Origin: Fibrobacterota bacterium
GTDB lineage: Bacteria; Fibrobacterota; Fibrobacteria; UBA11236
DNA length: 64,000 nucleotides
Direction: 5' to 3'
Assembly (NCBI GenBank): GCA_028287505.1
Contig: JAQBPN010000096.1
Coordinates: 62,001 to 126,000, forward strand
This document shows, piece by piece, positions 63,486 through 64,000 of the stretch. The notes under the pieces were generated by a model. The model was not told the DNA's origin. It searched no databases and saw only the letters and a program-made list of their open reading frames with translations. Within the stretch, counting starts at the first letter, position 1. Every line of letters begins with the position of its first letter. The translations under genes were made by a program, and so were the position numbers.

Positions 63486-64000
63486 ATGCGAACCTTCATA
63501 CCCTTACTGTTTTTGGCATTCATCCTCCCTTTCCCCGCTTCCGCGGGCCAATCCGCCATATTCGTCCTGATCCGGGGGGAGTCCGCCCAATCGGTCCTGC
63601 AGCGCAAGCTTGCGATCCTGGATTCCTCCGGGAAAATCACACTCAGCGGCGACACGGTCGTCAAAAGCAAGGACCTGCTCTCCTTCTACAAAGGGAGGGA
63701 GGGAAAAACCGCCTGGCTTTCCCGCGGCGCCCCCGTTCGCGGCGCCTGGCAGCTTTTGGACGCGGTCCGCAAATGCGGCATGGAAGGCTTGGAACCCTTC
63801 GACTATCATGTCCGCAGCCTCGACTCCCTGCTGCGCAAGTACAACCGCAGGATTTTCTGGAGCCGGCGGGCCGATCCGGAAACCTCCGCCAATCTGGACC
63901 TCCTGTTGTCCGATGCCTATCTGAAGCTTTCCCGCCACTTGTTGTCCGGACGGGTGAAACCGAAAATCCCCCAGGACATCTGGCACATCAGCCAGGAACG
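63486..64000 (+). CDS. L,D-transpeptidase scaffold-domain protein (3' end outside window)
   Basis: This is the first 171 residues of a periplasmic protein. A signal peptide (IPLLFLAFILPFPASAG) precedes the scaffold-type domain of YcbB-like L,D-transpeptidases: SAIFVLIRGESAQSVLQRKLAILDSS, SRGAPVRGAWQLLDAVRKCGMEGLEPFDYHV, LDLLLSDAYLKLSRHLLSGRVKP. The catalytic YkuD domain (HxxxCG-type) would lie beyond the window, so enzymatic activity is inferred. Such enzymes make 3-3 cross-links in peptidoglycan. The frame is open to base 64000. Confidence 0.85.
   Translation, partial: MRTFIPLLFLAFILPFPASAGQSAIFVLIRGESAQSVLQRKLAILDSSGKITLSGDTVVKSKDLLSFYKGREGKTAWLSRGAPVRGAWQLLDAVRKCGMEGLEPFDYHVRSLDSLLRKYNRRIFWSRRADPETSANLDLLLSDAYLKLSRHLLSGRVKPKIPQDIWHISQE

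Overview
The window is G+C-rich bacterial chromosome with dense, directional gene packing. Many neighbouring genes share ATGA or GTGA stop/start overlaps. There is no phage, no insertion sequence and no CRISPR array. The cell is Gram-negative: it has a YcbB-type L,D-transpeptidase, lipoproteins and secreted enzymes. Several secreted proteins end in a short C-terminal module resembling type IX (Por) sorting tails. Together with the gene content this suggests a Fibrobacterota-like or other FCB-group aerobe, but no rRNA or universal marker is present, so the taxonomy is only an inference.

Left part (1-14 kb): a two-component pair at the left edge, a secreted DUF1080 (3-keto-glycoside hydrolase type) protein, three hypothetical genes, a repeat element carrying a terminator, GTP-dependent PEP carboxykinase, a GAF protein, a secreted TlpA-like thioredoxin, a 2-hydroxyacid dehydrogenase, a large secreted reprolysin-type metalloprotease with a PKD domain, and a DUF445 protein. 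Next come tRNA-Asn and a ten-gene convoy (14.4-24.2 kb): RDD, three membrane proteins (two with B-box zinc fingers), DUF4129, DUF4350, MoxR ATPase, DUF58, SpoIIM and a second RDD protein.

Centre (24-36 kb): a divergent nitrogen-scavenging locus. One arm encodes allophanate hydrolase, a TauE/SafE transporter and a DinB-like protein. The other encodes a substrate-binding protein, permease, ATPase, two DUF1989 proteins and a 1239-residue biotin carboxylase of the urea carboxylase family. Two DUF1989 proteins next to such a carboxylase are the hallmark of guanidine, rather than urea, degradation: carboxylation to carboxyguanidine, deimination to allophanate, hydrolysis to ammonia and CO2. Each arm is preceded by a sequence with the exact GG-N10-GC spacing of a sigma-54 promoter, which would fit nitrogen control.

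Right part (36-64 kb): a MarR-DoxX-azoreductase stress cluster with matching operators, a DEAD-box helicase, a PAS-AraC regulator divergent from a Gfo/Idh/MocA dehydrogenase, a TIM-barrel isomerase and a PVC-type beta-propeller protein (probably sugar 3-keto chemistry), an SDR pseudogene, a phosphatase, an MMPL transporter beside a radical-SAM protein, GlgX and TreZ for glycogen/trehalose, thioredoxin, a secreted dienelactone hydrolase, cytochrome bd oxidase (cydAB), a polysaccharide-lyase-like lipoprotein, a CPxCG zinc protein and a partial L,D-transpeptidase. At three genes the best promoter would start transcription 1-2 bases before the start codon, suggesting leaderless mRNAs.
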